Assembly (NCBI RefSeq): GCF_000177635.2 | Contig: NC_014836.1 | Location: 98,501 to 162,500, forward strand | DNA length: 64,000 nt | Source: Desulfurispirillum indicum S5 | GTDB taxonomy: Bacteria > Chrysiogenota > Chrysiogenetes > Chrysiogenales > Chrysiogenaceae | Reading direction: 5' to 3' | Shown: piece after piece, positions 40,430-48,505 of the stretch | Layout of the letters: each line of letters opens with the position of its first letter | How positions within the stretch are numbered: position 1 is the first letter of the stretch | Made by a program: the position numbers and the translations under genes | Notes under the pieces: generated by a model | Told to the model about the DNA's origin: nothing | The model's database searches: none | The model's input: only the letters and a program-made list of their open reading frames with translations

Positions 40430-41037
40430 GCGCCTTTGAAAATTTTCTGCGTGATCTGGGGCGCGAGGAGCTGCTGCCACTATTCGAGCTGTACTGCCAG
40501 GAACTGGTTCGCTGGAATCGGGCCAAAAAGTTGACGGCAATCACGGAGCGCGCGGAAGTTTACGATCGTCACTTTCTCGATTCGGTTCATGGGGTGGATG
40601 GGCTCCTGCCCCAGGGGGCGCTGGTGATTGATATTGGCTGTGGAGCCGGATTTCCGGGGCTGCCCCTGAAAATGCTGCGGCCCGATATCCACCTGATCGC
40701 CGTTGACTCCATTTCCAAGAAGATTGCCTTTGTGCGCCATATGGCACGCAAGCTTGGCCTGCAGGGGGTGGAGTGCTTTGACCGGCGCGCCGAGGAGCTG
40801 ACCCAGCTGCACGCCAAGGCTGATGTGGTCACTTTCCGCGCCGTTGCCGACAGCGCGTTGCTGGTCAAGATAGGCTTGCCATTCCTGAAGCAAACAGGTA
40901 AGTTACTGCTCTGGAAGACGAAACGGGAAGTTCCCGAAGCCGAACAGGTGGCTGGCCGCACTGGACTGCAGATGACATTCCACGCTACCCCTTTTGGTGA
41001 AGAGACGGGCATTCTCGAGCTTTCATACGCCCGCTGA
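40426..41037 (+). CDS. rsmG: 16S rRNA (guanine527-N7)-methyltransferase
   Basis: 203-aa SAM methyltransferase (GidB). The SAM loop is visible in [21 protein letters not shown], with [11 protein letters not shown] and VTFRAVAD downstream as in the family. The GTG start at 40426 overlaps mnmG by four bases. Confidence 0.96.
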   Translation: MSAFENFLRDLGREELLPLFELYCQELVRWNRAKKLTAITERAEVYDRHFLDSVHGVDGLLPQGALVIDIGCGAGFPGLPLKMLRPDIHLIAVDSISKKIAFVRHMARKLGLQGVECFDRRAEELTQLHAKADVVTFRAVADSALLVKIGLPFLKQTGKLLLWKTKREVPEAEQVAGRTGLQMTFHATPFGEETGILELSYAR

Positions 41038-41070
41038 CTGGCCTTTCGAGCTTAAGTGGAGGAGCACACG

Positions 41071-41730
41071 ATGATATTTGCCATCACCCATCCGCGCAAC
41101 GGCAGCTTCAAGACGACGACAGCAGTTAATATTGCCGCAAATCTTGGTATATACGAGAAGAAGACTCTGCTGGTGGATGTGGCCGGGGGCGATGCCTCCA
41201 CACTGCTGGGCTGCGAGAGAAGCCTGCCGGGTATCACGAATATCTATCGCGGTGGCGAGCGCATCGTCGATTACGTGGTGCCTACCCGCTCGCCGGGGGT
41301 TGATCTGCTGCCTTTTGGCACCGGCAGCTTCGGATTCGGCATGTTCTGGGAGAGTCTGCTGGAGGAGCTGCAAAGCGAGCCCTACACCTATATTGTCCTT
41401 GACGTCAACCTCAACCAGTACCCTCCCCTGGGTGCCAGGTACTGGAACTGGATGTTCTTCCTGAACCACCGTTCGCCCTTTCAGGTGGAGGACGCCAGGG
41501 CCATGGAATCCATGGCGCATCTGGTCAGCAGTGTGGCGGATCTCTCCTTCCGGGTTATCAACATGGGGGAGCACGCGCCGGCGTTGGAAGGTCTGGATAT
41601 CTTCGAGACGAGTCTGCCCATTGACTCCAGCATTCGTCGCTACACGACGCCAGTGGCCAACAGCCAGATCACTTCGCACCTTTCCCGCAGCTTTACCCAG
41701 CTGACCAACGAAATTCTGACACTGTCATAA
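41071..41730 (+). CDS. ParA/Soj-like ATPase with altered Walker A motif
   Basis: 219 aa in the place where parA normally follows rsmG. The fold is recognisable (TTTAVNIAANLGIYEKKTLLVDV), but the deviant Walker A KGGVGKTT is here RNGSFKTT, losing the signature lysine and the glycine before the catalytic lysine. Switch II (IVLDVNLNQYPP) also departs from the family. No parB follows; tpiA starts 15 bases later. ATG at 41071 has TGGAGGAG upstream. It may be a repurposed or non-hydrolysing ParA. Confidence 0.8.
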   Translation: MIFAITHPRNGSFKTTTAVNIAANLGIYEKKTLLVDVAGGDASTLLGCERSLPGITNIYRGGERIVDYVVPTRSPGVDLLPFGTGSFGFGMFWESLLEELQSEPYTYIVLDVNLNQYPPLGARYWNWMFFLNHRSPFQVEDARAMESMAHLVSSVADLSFRVINMGEHAPALEGLDIFETSLPIDSSIRRYTTPVANSQITSHLSRSFTQLTNEILTLS

Positions 41731-41745
41731 ATTGGAGTAGTTTTC

Positions 41746-42492
41746 ATGCGTACCACGTATCTTGTCGGCAACTGGAAAATGCACTATGCGCCTGCGGATA
41801 CCCGCACCTTTCTGGCGCGTTTCCTGTCGCGTATTGGCACCGTCACCGCCGGACGTGAAATTGTCTTCTGTCCCCCTGCTCTCTCTTTGGAGAGCGCCCT
41901 TGAGGCGGTAAAAAGCACGCCGGTGTCCGTCGGCGCCCAGAATGTTCACCACAAGGAGTCGGGAGCCTATACCGGAGAGATATCCGCACCCATGCTGCAG
42001 TCCATGGGGGTGAAATACGGTATTGTTGGTCACTCGGAGCGTCGCCAGTATTTTGGTGAAAGTGATGTGCTGGTGAACCAGAAGGCTGTTGCCCTGCTCA
42101 ACTGTGACATTACTCCCATCATCTGTGTGGGCGAGACCCTGGAGCAGCGTGAAGCCGGTGAGGCGCAGGTGATTGTGCGGCAGCAGGTGGAAGCAGCCGT
42201 TGCCGGCATGGATATCACCCGCCTGATTATTGCCTATGAACCGGTGTGGGCCATTGGCACCGGCAAGACGGCAACGCCCGCTGACGCTCAGGAGGTTCAC
42301 GACGTGATTCGCGATACCCTGCGCTCCCTGGGAGACAGCCAGCGGGTGCCGATTCTTTACGGTGGATCAGTAAAGCCGGAGAATATTGACAGCCTCATGG
42401 CTCAGCCCGATATCGACGGAGCCCTGGTCGGTGGAGCGAGCCTTGAAGTGGAGAGTTTCCTGCGTATCTGCCAGTATAACGCCGGAAGTTGA
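41746..42492 (+). CDS. tpiA: Triosephosphate isomerase
   Basis: 248-aa glycolytic TIM-barrel enzyme interconverting dihydroxyacetone phosphate and glyceraldehyde-3-phosphate. Asn-Lys (GNWKM), catalytic His (GHSERR), the loop with catalytic Glu (AYEPVWAIGTGK) and the phosphate loop (YGGSVKPEN) are all intact. Confidence 0.98.
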   Translation: MRTTYLVGNWKMHYAPADTRTFLARFLSRIGTVTAGREIVFCPPALSLESALEAVKSTPVSVGAQNVHHKESGAYTGEISAPMLQSMGVKYGIVGHSERRQYFGESDVLVNQKAVALLNCDITPIICVGETLEQREAGEAQVIVRQQVEAAVAGMDITRLIIAYEPVWAIGTGKTATPADAQEVHDVIRDTLRSLGDSQRVPILYGGSVKPENIDSLMAQPDIDGALVGGASLEVESFLRICQYNAGS

Positions 42493-42642
42493 CCTGCCAG
42501 GCGAATCAGTATATTCTGCATTGTTTTTCTGTCAGGCGACTGCATGATTTCCATGGCACAGTGGAGGGCAGGAGCTGATATCGGCATATGTGCGGATATT
42601 TCTGAAGCAATTTCTGAAGAGTAGAGAAAGGTATAATTTCCC

Positions 42643-42930
42643 ATGACCACACTGTTAGTTATTCTGCATGTTCTGGCGGCTATTGCCATTATCGCGTTTG
42701 TTCTGATTCAGAAGGGCAAGGGTGCCGATATGGGCATGATGGGTGGCTCCGACTCCATTCTGGGTACCGGTGGTGCCAATTTTCTCATCAAGATCACCGC
42801 GTTTGCTGCGGTTATTTTCCTGGCCACGGGCCTGATTCTGGCCATGGTGCAGACGCGCGCCTACACCGAAGGTGGCAGCGTTATGGACAGCGCTGAAGTT
42901 CCGCAACAGCAGCAGCGTGCCGCTGATTAA
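42643..42930 (+). CDS. secG: SecG protein-export subunit
   Basis: 95-aa component of the SecYEG translocon with two membrane helices (about 2-22 and 48-70) and the conserved KGKGADMGMMGG loop between them. The tpiA-secG order is common. A 150-base gap separates it from tpiA, which may hold its promoter. Confidence 0.96.
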   Translation: MTTLLVILHVLAAIAIIAFVLIQKGKGADMGMMGGSDSILGTGGANFLIKITAFAAVIFLATGLILAMVQTRAYTEGGSVMDSAEVPQQQQRAAD

Positions 42931-42949
42931 TCGTCCAGGGCCTGGCCCG

Positions 42950-44110
42950 ATGCCATCTCACTCCTTCTGGCAGACATCATTTCCCCGGCGCGCGGTTCTG
43001 CTGTCCCTGGCGCTGCTGCCCCTGAGCGGCTGCTCTTCCCGGGAAGTGCGCCGCCATTTTGAGCAGATGGGAAAGGCCGCTGTGGATGAGGGGCTGGACA
43101 CGATTTCGTCGGGAATCCCATCGACGGGGAATACCGTGATGGACGAGCTGGTGCGTCAGCAGTTCCGGCAGCTGGCCGACAGGCTGCGGGCCAAGTGGGG
43201 TGATGAACGGATTGCCAGTCCCACCGAGTATGTCAAGTATACCGACGACTACAACACCCGTGCCATTGTCAACTTCGAGACGGGCAGTATCCGGGTGGAG
43301 ACCATTGCCAGCGATAATCCCCGCACGGTTCTGGAAAAGGCCATCATCACCACTCTGCTGACGCCGGAAGATCCCGGCAAGGTTGATCTGCTCAGCGACC
43401 GGGCGGTGGAAGTGGGCAGTCAGCCTTTCCTCTACAATCTGGTACTGGATCACGAGGGCCAGCCCATCCGCTGGGAGTGGCGCGCGCAGCAGTACGCCAG
43501 CTACCTCATCCAGACCGCCTACCAGCAGGATCGCTCCCAGAGCCTGGTTCGTCATTTTGTCAGCTTCGCCATGGTGGACGGTTATCAATCAAATCAGCAG
43601 CGCCACTATCAGGAATATGTCAGTACCAACAGCCAGCGTTTCGGCATCCGGCAGCCCCTGATCTATGCCATCATGGAGGCGGAGAGCAGCTTTAATCCAC
43701 ACGCCATGAGCCATATTCCCGCCTACGGCCTGATGCAGATTGTCCCCACCACTGCCGGGCGCGATTCCCATGAACTGATTTACGGGCAGCCAGGCACGCC
43801 CACCAAGGAGTACCTCTTCGTGCCCGGCAATAACGTCCGCATGGGCGTAGCCTACCTCTCTATCCTCAACGACCGCTACCTGGCGCGCGTTACCCACCCC
43901 CAGTCACGGGAGTACTGTGTGATCGCCGGATACAATACCGGCAGCGGCAATGTCCTGCGCGCCTTTGACAGCGATCGCAGCCGGGCCTTTGACCGGATTA
44001 ACGCCCTGTCGCCCCAGCAGGTATACCACCATCTGGTGCAGCACCTGCCCTACCAGGAGACCCGCGACTATATGCGCAAGGTGACTACCTTTGAGCGCAA
44101 GTATCTGTGA
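42950..44110 (+). CDS. Lipoprotein lytic transglycosylase (MltC-like)
   Basis: 386 aa. An N-terminal lipoprotein signal ends LSGCSS. A DUF3393-like domain (about 45-215) precedes the SLT transglycosylase domain with catalytic Glu in IMEAESSFNPHAMS and GLMQIVP, then YNTGSGNV. It cleaves peptidoglycan glycan strands from the periplasmic side of the envelope. ATG at 42950 is preferred over an earlier frame that reads from inside secG. Confidence 0.92.
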   Translation: MPSHSFWQTSFPRRAVLLSLALLPLSGCSSREVRRHFEQMGKAAVDEGLDTISSGIPSTGNTVMDELVRQQFRQLADRLRAKWGDERIASPTEYVKYTDDYNTRAIVNFETGSIRVETIASDNPRTVLEKAIITTLLTPEDPGKVDLLSDRAVEVGSQPFLYNLVLDHEGQPIRWEWRAQQYASYLIQTAYQQDRSQSLVRHFVSFAMVDGYQSNQQRHYQEYVSTNSQRFGIRQPLIYAIMEAESSFNPHAMSHIPAYGLMQIVPTTAGRDSHELIYGQPGTPTKEYLFVPGNNVRMGVAYLSILNDRYLARVTHPQSREYCVIAGYNTGSGNVLRAFDSDRSRAFDRINALSPQQVYHHLVQHLPYQETRDYMRKVTTFERKYL

Positions 44111-44133
44111 CACTCGGACTGCTGAGGGGCTTT

Positions 44134-44532
44134 TCAGGTGCTGAGCTTTTCAAACTCCCGGTAGAGGATTGATTCCTCACGGCTGATTCTCTGGCGCAGG
44201 GTTGCGTAAAGTTTGCCGAAATCCCGTGCGAAATCCAGGCGGTTCTTCTCTTCCCAGGGGTGCTCAAAAAATGCCACGGCGAACCTGGATATTTCATCCA
44301 TCTCACTGGCAAAGCTGGAGTATATTTTCCCCAGGCGCGGGTCCTGGCGGGATGCCTGCTCCAGCTTGGGGTAGAGGTGGCGATCCTCCTTTTCCAGATG
44401 CGCCAGCAGCGCTTTTTTCGCCCCCATGAGCTTTTGACGTCCGGTTTCATTGCCGACTCCCAGCTGCCGCACTTCGTCCAGCAGGCAGAAGAGTTCCTTG
44501 TGATCGTGTATGAGTTCCTGAATCAGTGCCAT
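44134..44532 (-). CDS. Hemerythrin-like (HHE) cation-binding protein
   Basis: 132-aa four-helix protein. His-rich metal-ligand pattern: HDHKE near residue 9-13, HLEKEDRHLYP near 45-55, and EEKN/E-rich segments in helices 3-4. Ligands resemble HHE-domain proteins, some of which bind di-iron and respond to oxygen or nitric oxide, though the third-helix histidine set is incomplete. It converges with the transglycosylase gene. Confidence 0.8.
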   Translation of the reverse strand: MALIQELIHDHKELFCLLDEVRQLGVGNETGRQKLMGAKKALLAHLEKEDRHLYPKLEQASRQDPRLGKIYSSFASEMDEISRFAVAFFEHPWEEKNRLDFARDFGKLYATLRQRISREESILYREFEKLST

Positions 44533-44615
44533 GATAGCCTCCTTGAAGAGTATTCTGGAGGAAATATAGCTGCGTAGAAGAAAGTTCCCTTGAGCTACGT
44601 CAAAAGAAGGCGAAT

Positions 44616-45011
44616 TCAGGCGGGACAGAATTGCAGATAGACCTGACGCTGGCGTGGGCCGTCAAATTCGCAGAAGTAGAGCCCCTGCCAGGTTCCAAGC
44701 TGCAGAGCTCCTCTGGCGACGATCATCTGCGCGGAGCAGCCCAGCAGGCTTGATTTGATGTGGGCGTCGGAGTTGCCTTCCATATGCCTGAAGGAAGGAT
44801 CAGCAGGAATTCTGCTCTTGAGGAAGTGTTGCAGGTCTACCGCGACATCGGGGTCGGCATTTTCGTTGATGGTCAGAGCCGCCGTGGTGTGGGGCGTGAA
44901 AGCGAGGAGAATTCCATCTTTCCAGCCGTTTTCCCGCACAGCCTCGTGGAGAGAGCGGGTAATTTCAATGAACTGGGTGCGTTCGTGGGAGTGGAGTGTC
45001 AGGACGTGCAT
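44616..45011 (-). CDS. YjbQ/UPF0047 family protein
   Basis: 131-aa protein of the YjbQ family (thiamin-phosphate-synthase-like side activity reported in the family). It shows the conserved PHTTAALTINENADPDVAVDL and HIKSSLLG segments and the C-terminal GTWQGLYFCEFDGPR. Physiological role is unknown. It is separated from elbB by that gene's terminator. Confidence 0.93.
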   Translation of the reverse strand: MHVLTLHSHERTQFIEITRSLHEAVRENGWKDGILLAFTPHTTAALTINENADPDVAVDLQHFLKSRIPADPSFRHMEGNSDAHIKSSLLGCSAQMIVARGALQLGTWQGLYFCEFDGPRQRQVYLQFCPA

Positions 45012-45020
45012 GGTGACCTC

Positions 45021-45050
45021 AAAAAAAGAGCCGGAAAAGGCTTCCGGCTC
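45021..45050 (-). terminator. Terminator of elbB
   Basis: GAGCCGGAA (45028-45036) pairs with TTCCGGCTC (45042-45050). Read on the minus strand the hairpin is followed by seven T, directly after the elbB stop. Confidence 0.9.
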
Positions 45051-45074
45051 AAGGGGGGATCGTGAAACGGGGGG

Positions 45075-45737
45075 TTATGCCAACTCGAGGACGTTCTGTA
45101 CCAGCTTGTCGATGCCCGATTTCACTTCAGACATCCTCTGCCCCAGCATGTAGGCGGGGGTCGTGACGATGCGGTGTTCATTGTCAACGACCACGTCAGT
45201 TACCCGTGCCTCTATGTGATTCGCACCGGTTCTGCTGATCTGTTCAGCCGTGGCGCTATCGCTGCCTATAGTAAGTTTCACATTATTGTCGCCGAAAACC
45301 CTGGCGACAACAGCTGGCGCTATGCAGATGGCTCCCAGCACTTTTTTGGCGGAGTACGCTTCTTTCAGGACCCGCTCCACTTCAGGATGTATGCTGCACT
45401 CAGCGCCCTGTGTCGCGAAGGTGGAGAGATTCTTGGCCACACCGAATCCACCTGGCATAATGATGGCGTCAAAGTCGCTGCCCTTGACATCGGCGATGGG
45501 AGTGATATTGCCGCGCGCCACCCGGGCCGATTCCACGAAGACATTGCGTGTTTCACCGGCAGCCACTTCACCGGTGGCATGGTTGATGACGTGCATCTGG
45601 GCCACATCCGGTGCCACGCAGGTGACGATTGCCCCGGCCTTTTCCAGGGCCAGCAGGGTGAAGACAGATTCGTAGATCTCAGCACCATCAAAAACTCCGC
45701 AGCCAGCAAGAATAACGCATACCTTTTTTGTGGACAT
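45075..45737 (-). CDS. elbB: Isoprenoid biosynthesis glyoxalase ElbB (DJ-1/PfpI fold)
   Basis: 220-aa DJ-1/PfpI-superfamily protein. It has the ElbB-type N terminus VILAGCGVFDGAEIYE and the nucleophile elbow GAICIAPAVVA with its cysteine. Escherichia coli ElbB has weak glyoxalase activity. It follows secB on the minus strand and ends with an intrinsic terminator. Confidence 0.93.
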   Translation of the reverse strand: MSTKKVCVILAGCGVFDGAEIYESVFTLLALEKAGAIVTCVAPDVAQMHVINHATGEVAAGETRNVFVESARVARGNITPIADVKGSDFDAIIMPGGFGVAKNLSTFATQGAECSIHPEVERVLKEAYSAKKVLGAICIAPAVVARVFGDNNVKLTIGSDSATAEQISRTGANHIEARVTDVVVDNEHRIVTTPAYMLGQRMSEVKSGIDKLVQNVLELA

Positions 45738-45793
45738 GTTTACCTCCTTTTCGGGCTTTCAGCAGGGGTTACGATTATCGATGATTCTGGGCT

Positions 45794-46261
45794 TCAGCTG
45801 GTGGTTTCCTCATCGGAGGGCTGCTTCGGTGCCTCTGCCGGGCGATTTTTTTTTGCCTGGTACAGCTCCATGAAGTTGACGCTGGGCAGGGTTATGGCGC
45901 CGTATTCGCTGCGCATGCTGAGGTTTGCCACACATTCGCGGCTGTACGGAAAGAGGATTGATGGGCAGTTCACGTTGAGGATAATTTCACGATCCTCTTC
46001 GTCAAAGTCATCCTTCAGGGCGAAAATGCCGGAAAGTACGACTTCCATGACAAAGGGGGCAGTTTTCTCCTCGGCAAACACCAGGGCGGTGATCAGGGTG
46101 ACCTTGTACTTCTCGTCATCCAGACGGGTGTACTTGGTGTTGATGTTCATCTGCATATCCTGCTGCCCTTTGACATCCTTGAGGGCGTAGCGCGGACGGG
46201 TCCGGTAATGGACTCCCTCCAGCATGGTTCCCAGCAAGTGTACGGCACCGATTCCGCTCAT
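45794..46261 (-). CDS. secB: Protein-export chaperone SecB
   Basis: 155-aa cytosolic chaperone that keeps preproteins unfolded for SecA. The conserved C-terminal half NCPSILFPYSRECVANL and LPSVNFMELYQ is diagnostic. Start at 46261 has AAAGGAGAG upstream; the longer open frame upstream is unrelated sequence. SecB is typical of organisms with an outer membrane. Confidence 0.92.
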   Translation of the reverse strand: MSGIGAVHLLGTMLEGVHYRTRPRYALKDVKGQQDMQMNINTKYTRLDDEKYKVTLITALVFAEEKTAPFVMEVVLSGIFALKDDFDEEDREIILNVNCPSILFPYSRECVANLSMRSEYGAITLPSVNFMELYQAKKNRPAEAPKQPSDEETTS

Positions 46262-46733
46262 GTTCTCTCCTTTGACCGTATGGCGATTCTGGTCAGTTGA
46301 TTTTCTGTGACAGCCTATACGAAAACCATAAAAAATGTACAGTGAAAAGGCGTTGGGGTGTTGTGGAAAAACTGTTGATGTTTTCATTGTTTTGAGGGGA
46401 AGAAGTCGATGCTCCAAGGGTCAGTGGGCAGGTGAGTTAGGGTGGCTGCTCCATCGGGTGTTCTTGGGAGGTCGTAAATTCAACGGACACTTTTGCGTAT
46501 TTCTTGAGATTGCCCGCTGATTATCTTCTTTATTTGGTGTAGGTTAGCGTGGGTTCGGCAGTGGCGCCTCAGGGTGGCAGTTTCCCAATGGAATATGCCT
46601 GTGACTTTTTGCCCGTGCCGAATACGCTCTCCAGGTTCTCCCGTGTTTTGTTACCAAGTGCCTGTTGATAACATGTTGATAGCCTTGGGGTGTTAGTGGC
46701 AACTCCAGATACATGTAGCTTTACGGTAAACTG
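46262..46733. other. Non-coding stretch between secB and element B
   Basis: 472 bases with stops in all frames at short spacing and no gene I can support. It presumably holds the secB promoter near its left end. The phrase AATTCAACGGACACTTTTG near 46478 is reminiscent of some insertion-sequence ends, but no partner end or transposase is present. Confidence 0.4.
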
Positions 46734-47022
46734 AAGTTTCGCACTCCCGAAACGACAGGTTGACTGCGCCGATCCTGGCACTATGTTGGAATGGAGGAAA
46801 TGGTTCTGCACAGACTGCGTCGCTTGACATTGCCCTCACCCTGTTTATGAGTTTCTTTTGCCACTTTTGGGTCGCCAAAAGTGGCGTAAAAGCGACCCCC
46901 AGTGCTGTCCTTTTCAGCCGTCCGCTTGCCTGGAACTGGGGACCGCAAACAACCGCCCTCCGTGGCTTTTGGTTTGCGGTTGCCGCCCTCGTGGCGGCAA
47001 CCCTGCGGGTCCATCGCGTTAT

Positions 47023-47146
47023 GCAGGCAATTGAAAAGTTCTCAGGTGCAAGGCGCACGCAAGGTGAGGAGTGAGACGTACTTCCTGTACGTCGCAGTGA
47101 CGAGCACTGGTGAGCAACGCCGCAGATGAGGCTTTTCAGCAGCCTG
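47023..47146 (+). repeat. Small TIR repeat s3 (inside element B)
   Basis: 124 bases with ends CAGGCAATTGAAAAG and the complement of CAGGCTGCTGAAAAG (12 of 15 matched). The interior holds TGTACGTCGCAGTGACGAGC, shared exactly with s4. Element A lacks this block. Confidence 0.65.
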
Positions 47147-47305
47147 ACAGTCGGCGCGTTCTGGCTGGGAAAGTACACGGGGGAGAGACAGAAGCAGACA
47201 GTTCCCCCCTGAGCCCGTCCGGTGAGTGCGACGCCTGGCTGGCAAGACCCGAAGGGACACTCACAGGAAGTGAGTGGTCCGGCAGCACTGCAGGGATGCA
47301 GGGGT

Positions 47306-47430
47306 CAGGCAACGCAAAGAGGCCCAGGTGCAAGGCGCGGGCAAAGCGAGAAAGGAGGCGTACTTCCCTGTACGTCGCAGTGACGAGCGATGCCCTGCAA
47401 CGCAGCAGATGGGCCTCTTTGAGCAGCCTG
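47306..47430 (+). repeat. Small TIR repeat s4 (inside element B)
   Basis: 125 bases with ends CAGGCAACGCAAAGAGGCCC and the complement of CAGGCTGCTCAAAGAGGCCC (16 of 20). It shares the interior with s3. Element A retains only the two termini (18488-18522), as if 88 bases were lost between GCAACGCA direct repeats. Confidence 0.65.
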
Positions 47431-47779
47431 CTGCCGGATCTCCAGAACAGGCGAGCAAACGAGCCGGAAAAACGGGCGTTCGGGGGGCGCGTTTTTGGGT
47501 CCTTTTTGCGCGGTCAAAAAGGACAATATCCGGAAACAAAAAGTGGAATACCAGATAAGTCAAGCATTCAAAATCAATACGGTTTCCGCGATATAAATGT
47601 CAGAATAATAACACCTTAACCTAAGACAACAAGATGCGAAACTTGAGGGTAAAGCGATCCAACATTGGCGGACTCTGGAAATCACCCATCTGTGGCTTTG
47701 CCCGCGGTGCCTCATTGCCGCAAGCGCAGGGGAAGCGCCCTTGCTCCTTGTTCGCGGGCAACCTGGCACCTTGGGTTAT

Positions 47780-48505
47780 TCAGTTGCCTGTGTCTTCCCC
47801 GGGGCTGGATTGGGCATTGTAGATGAGTACGTTGTGGTAGAGGTAGTAGGCCATGAATTCGCCGAGGGTTTCAAAGATGCGGATATCGTGTTCATGGAAG
47901 AAGCCCTTGATATGATGGGAGAAGCACAGAACCCCCAGCAGCTCCTTGCGGCAGATGAGTGGAGTGCAGATAAGTGAATTGATGGGAGTACCCAGCGCAT
48001 CCTTAGCGGTGAAACGCGTGTCCCGTGTGACATCACCAAGCAGGGCGGTTTCACGGTGCTGGGCAACCCAGCCGGTCAGACCTTCGCCCATGGCGAAAGT
48101 CACGGGTTCGGTATCCTTTCCAGGAAGACTTATCTTCTGGTGCTCGCGATTATAGCTGGAGATCATCTCCAGCGAGTCCTCGTTGCAGAGGAAAAGGGCC
48201 ATATTATGGAAGGGCATCTCCAGAGCCACGACCTCAAGGGCGTGCCTGGCGGCATCTTCCTTGGTGGGGAAGTTGCGGTCACTTTGCAGCAGGACTATGG
48301 CGCAGGAGAGCGCGTTGATGATTTTATCGTAATTGATGCGCAGGTCATTGAGGGAGCGGTAGGCAATCTGCTTTTCCAGCACCAGGAAGGATATCTTCTG
48401 CAGCGCGCTGCGGAACCCGTGATCTGCAACTTCATCCAGATCCTTGCGGGTTTTGCGGCCTTTCAGTACATCGTCGATCAGTGAGGTAACCTGTTGCATT
48501 TCCAT
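47780..48505 (-). CDS. GAF-domain protein
   Basis: 241 aa. The N-terminal ~65 residues are helical; a GAF domain (about 75-225) follows, with GLTGWVAQHRETALLGDVTRDTRF and SLICTPLICRKELLGVLCFSH. No catalytic output is attached, so it is a stand-alone small-molecule sensor or scaffold. Its ATG shares a base with the HDOD gene stop (TAATG), so the pair is coupled. Element B lies 136 bases downstream. Confidence 0.88.
   Translation of the reverse strand: MEMQQVTSLIDDVLKGRKTRKDLDEVADHGFRSALQKISFLVLEKQIAYRSLNDLRINYDKIINALSCAIVLLQSDRNFPTKEDAARHALEVVALEMPFHNMALFLCNEDSLEMISSYNREHQKISLPGKDTEPVTFAMGEGLTGWVAQHRETALLGDVTRDTRFTAKDALGTPINSLICTPLICRKELLGVLCFSHHIKGFFHEHDIRIFETLGEFMAYYLYHNVLIYNAQSSPGEDTGN

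Larger units (their letters stand above)
46734..47644. mobile_element. Element B: TIR-bounded, hairpin-rich dispersed repeat (long copy)
   Basis: A 911-base relative of element A. Ends AAGTTTCGCA (46734-46743) and its exact complement (47635-47644) are inverted, and GGTAAA flanks both sides (46725-46730, 47648-47653). The three extra blocks relative to A are ~33, ~213 and 88 bases; two of these are bounded by short direct repeats (GGCAA; GCAACGCA). Small repeats s3 and s4 lie within. Hairpins at 46860-46885, 47259-47275 and 47499-47524 match those of A with compensating changes. No supported ORF. Confidence 0.7.

Noticed and set aside
46470-46500. Possible insertion-sequence end (AATTCAACGGACACTTTTG)
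   Set aside because: Only one short phrase matches a vague memory of IS ends; there is no partner end, duplication or transposase fragment nearby.
47023-47430. Integron attC sites or a CRISPR array for the repeated hairpins
   Set aside because: Core attC motifs are absent, there is no integrase, and the repeats are not regularly spaced with unique spacers. No CRISPR-like array was seen anywhere in the window.
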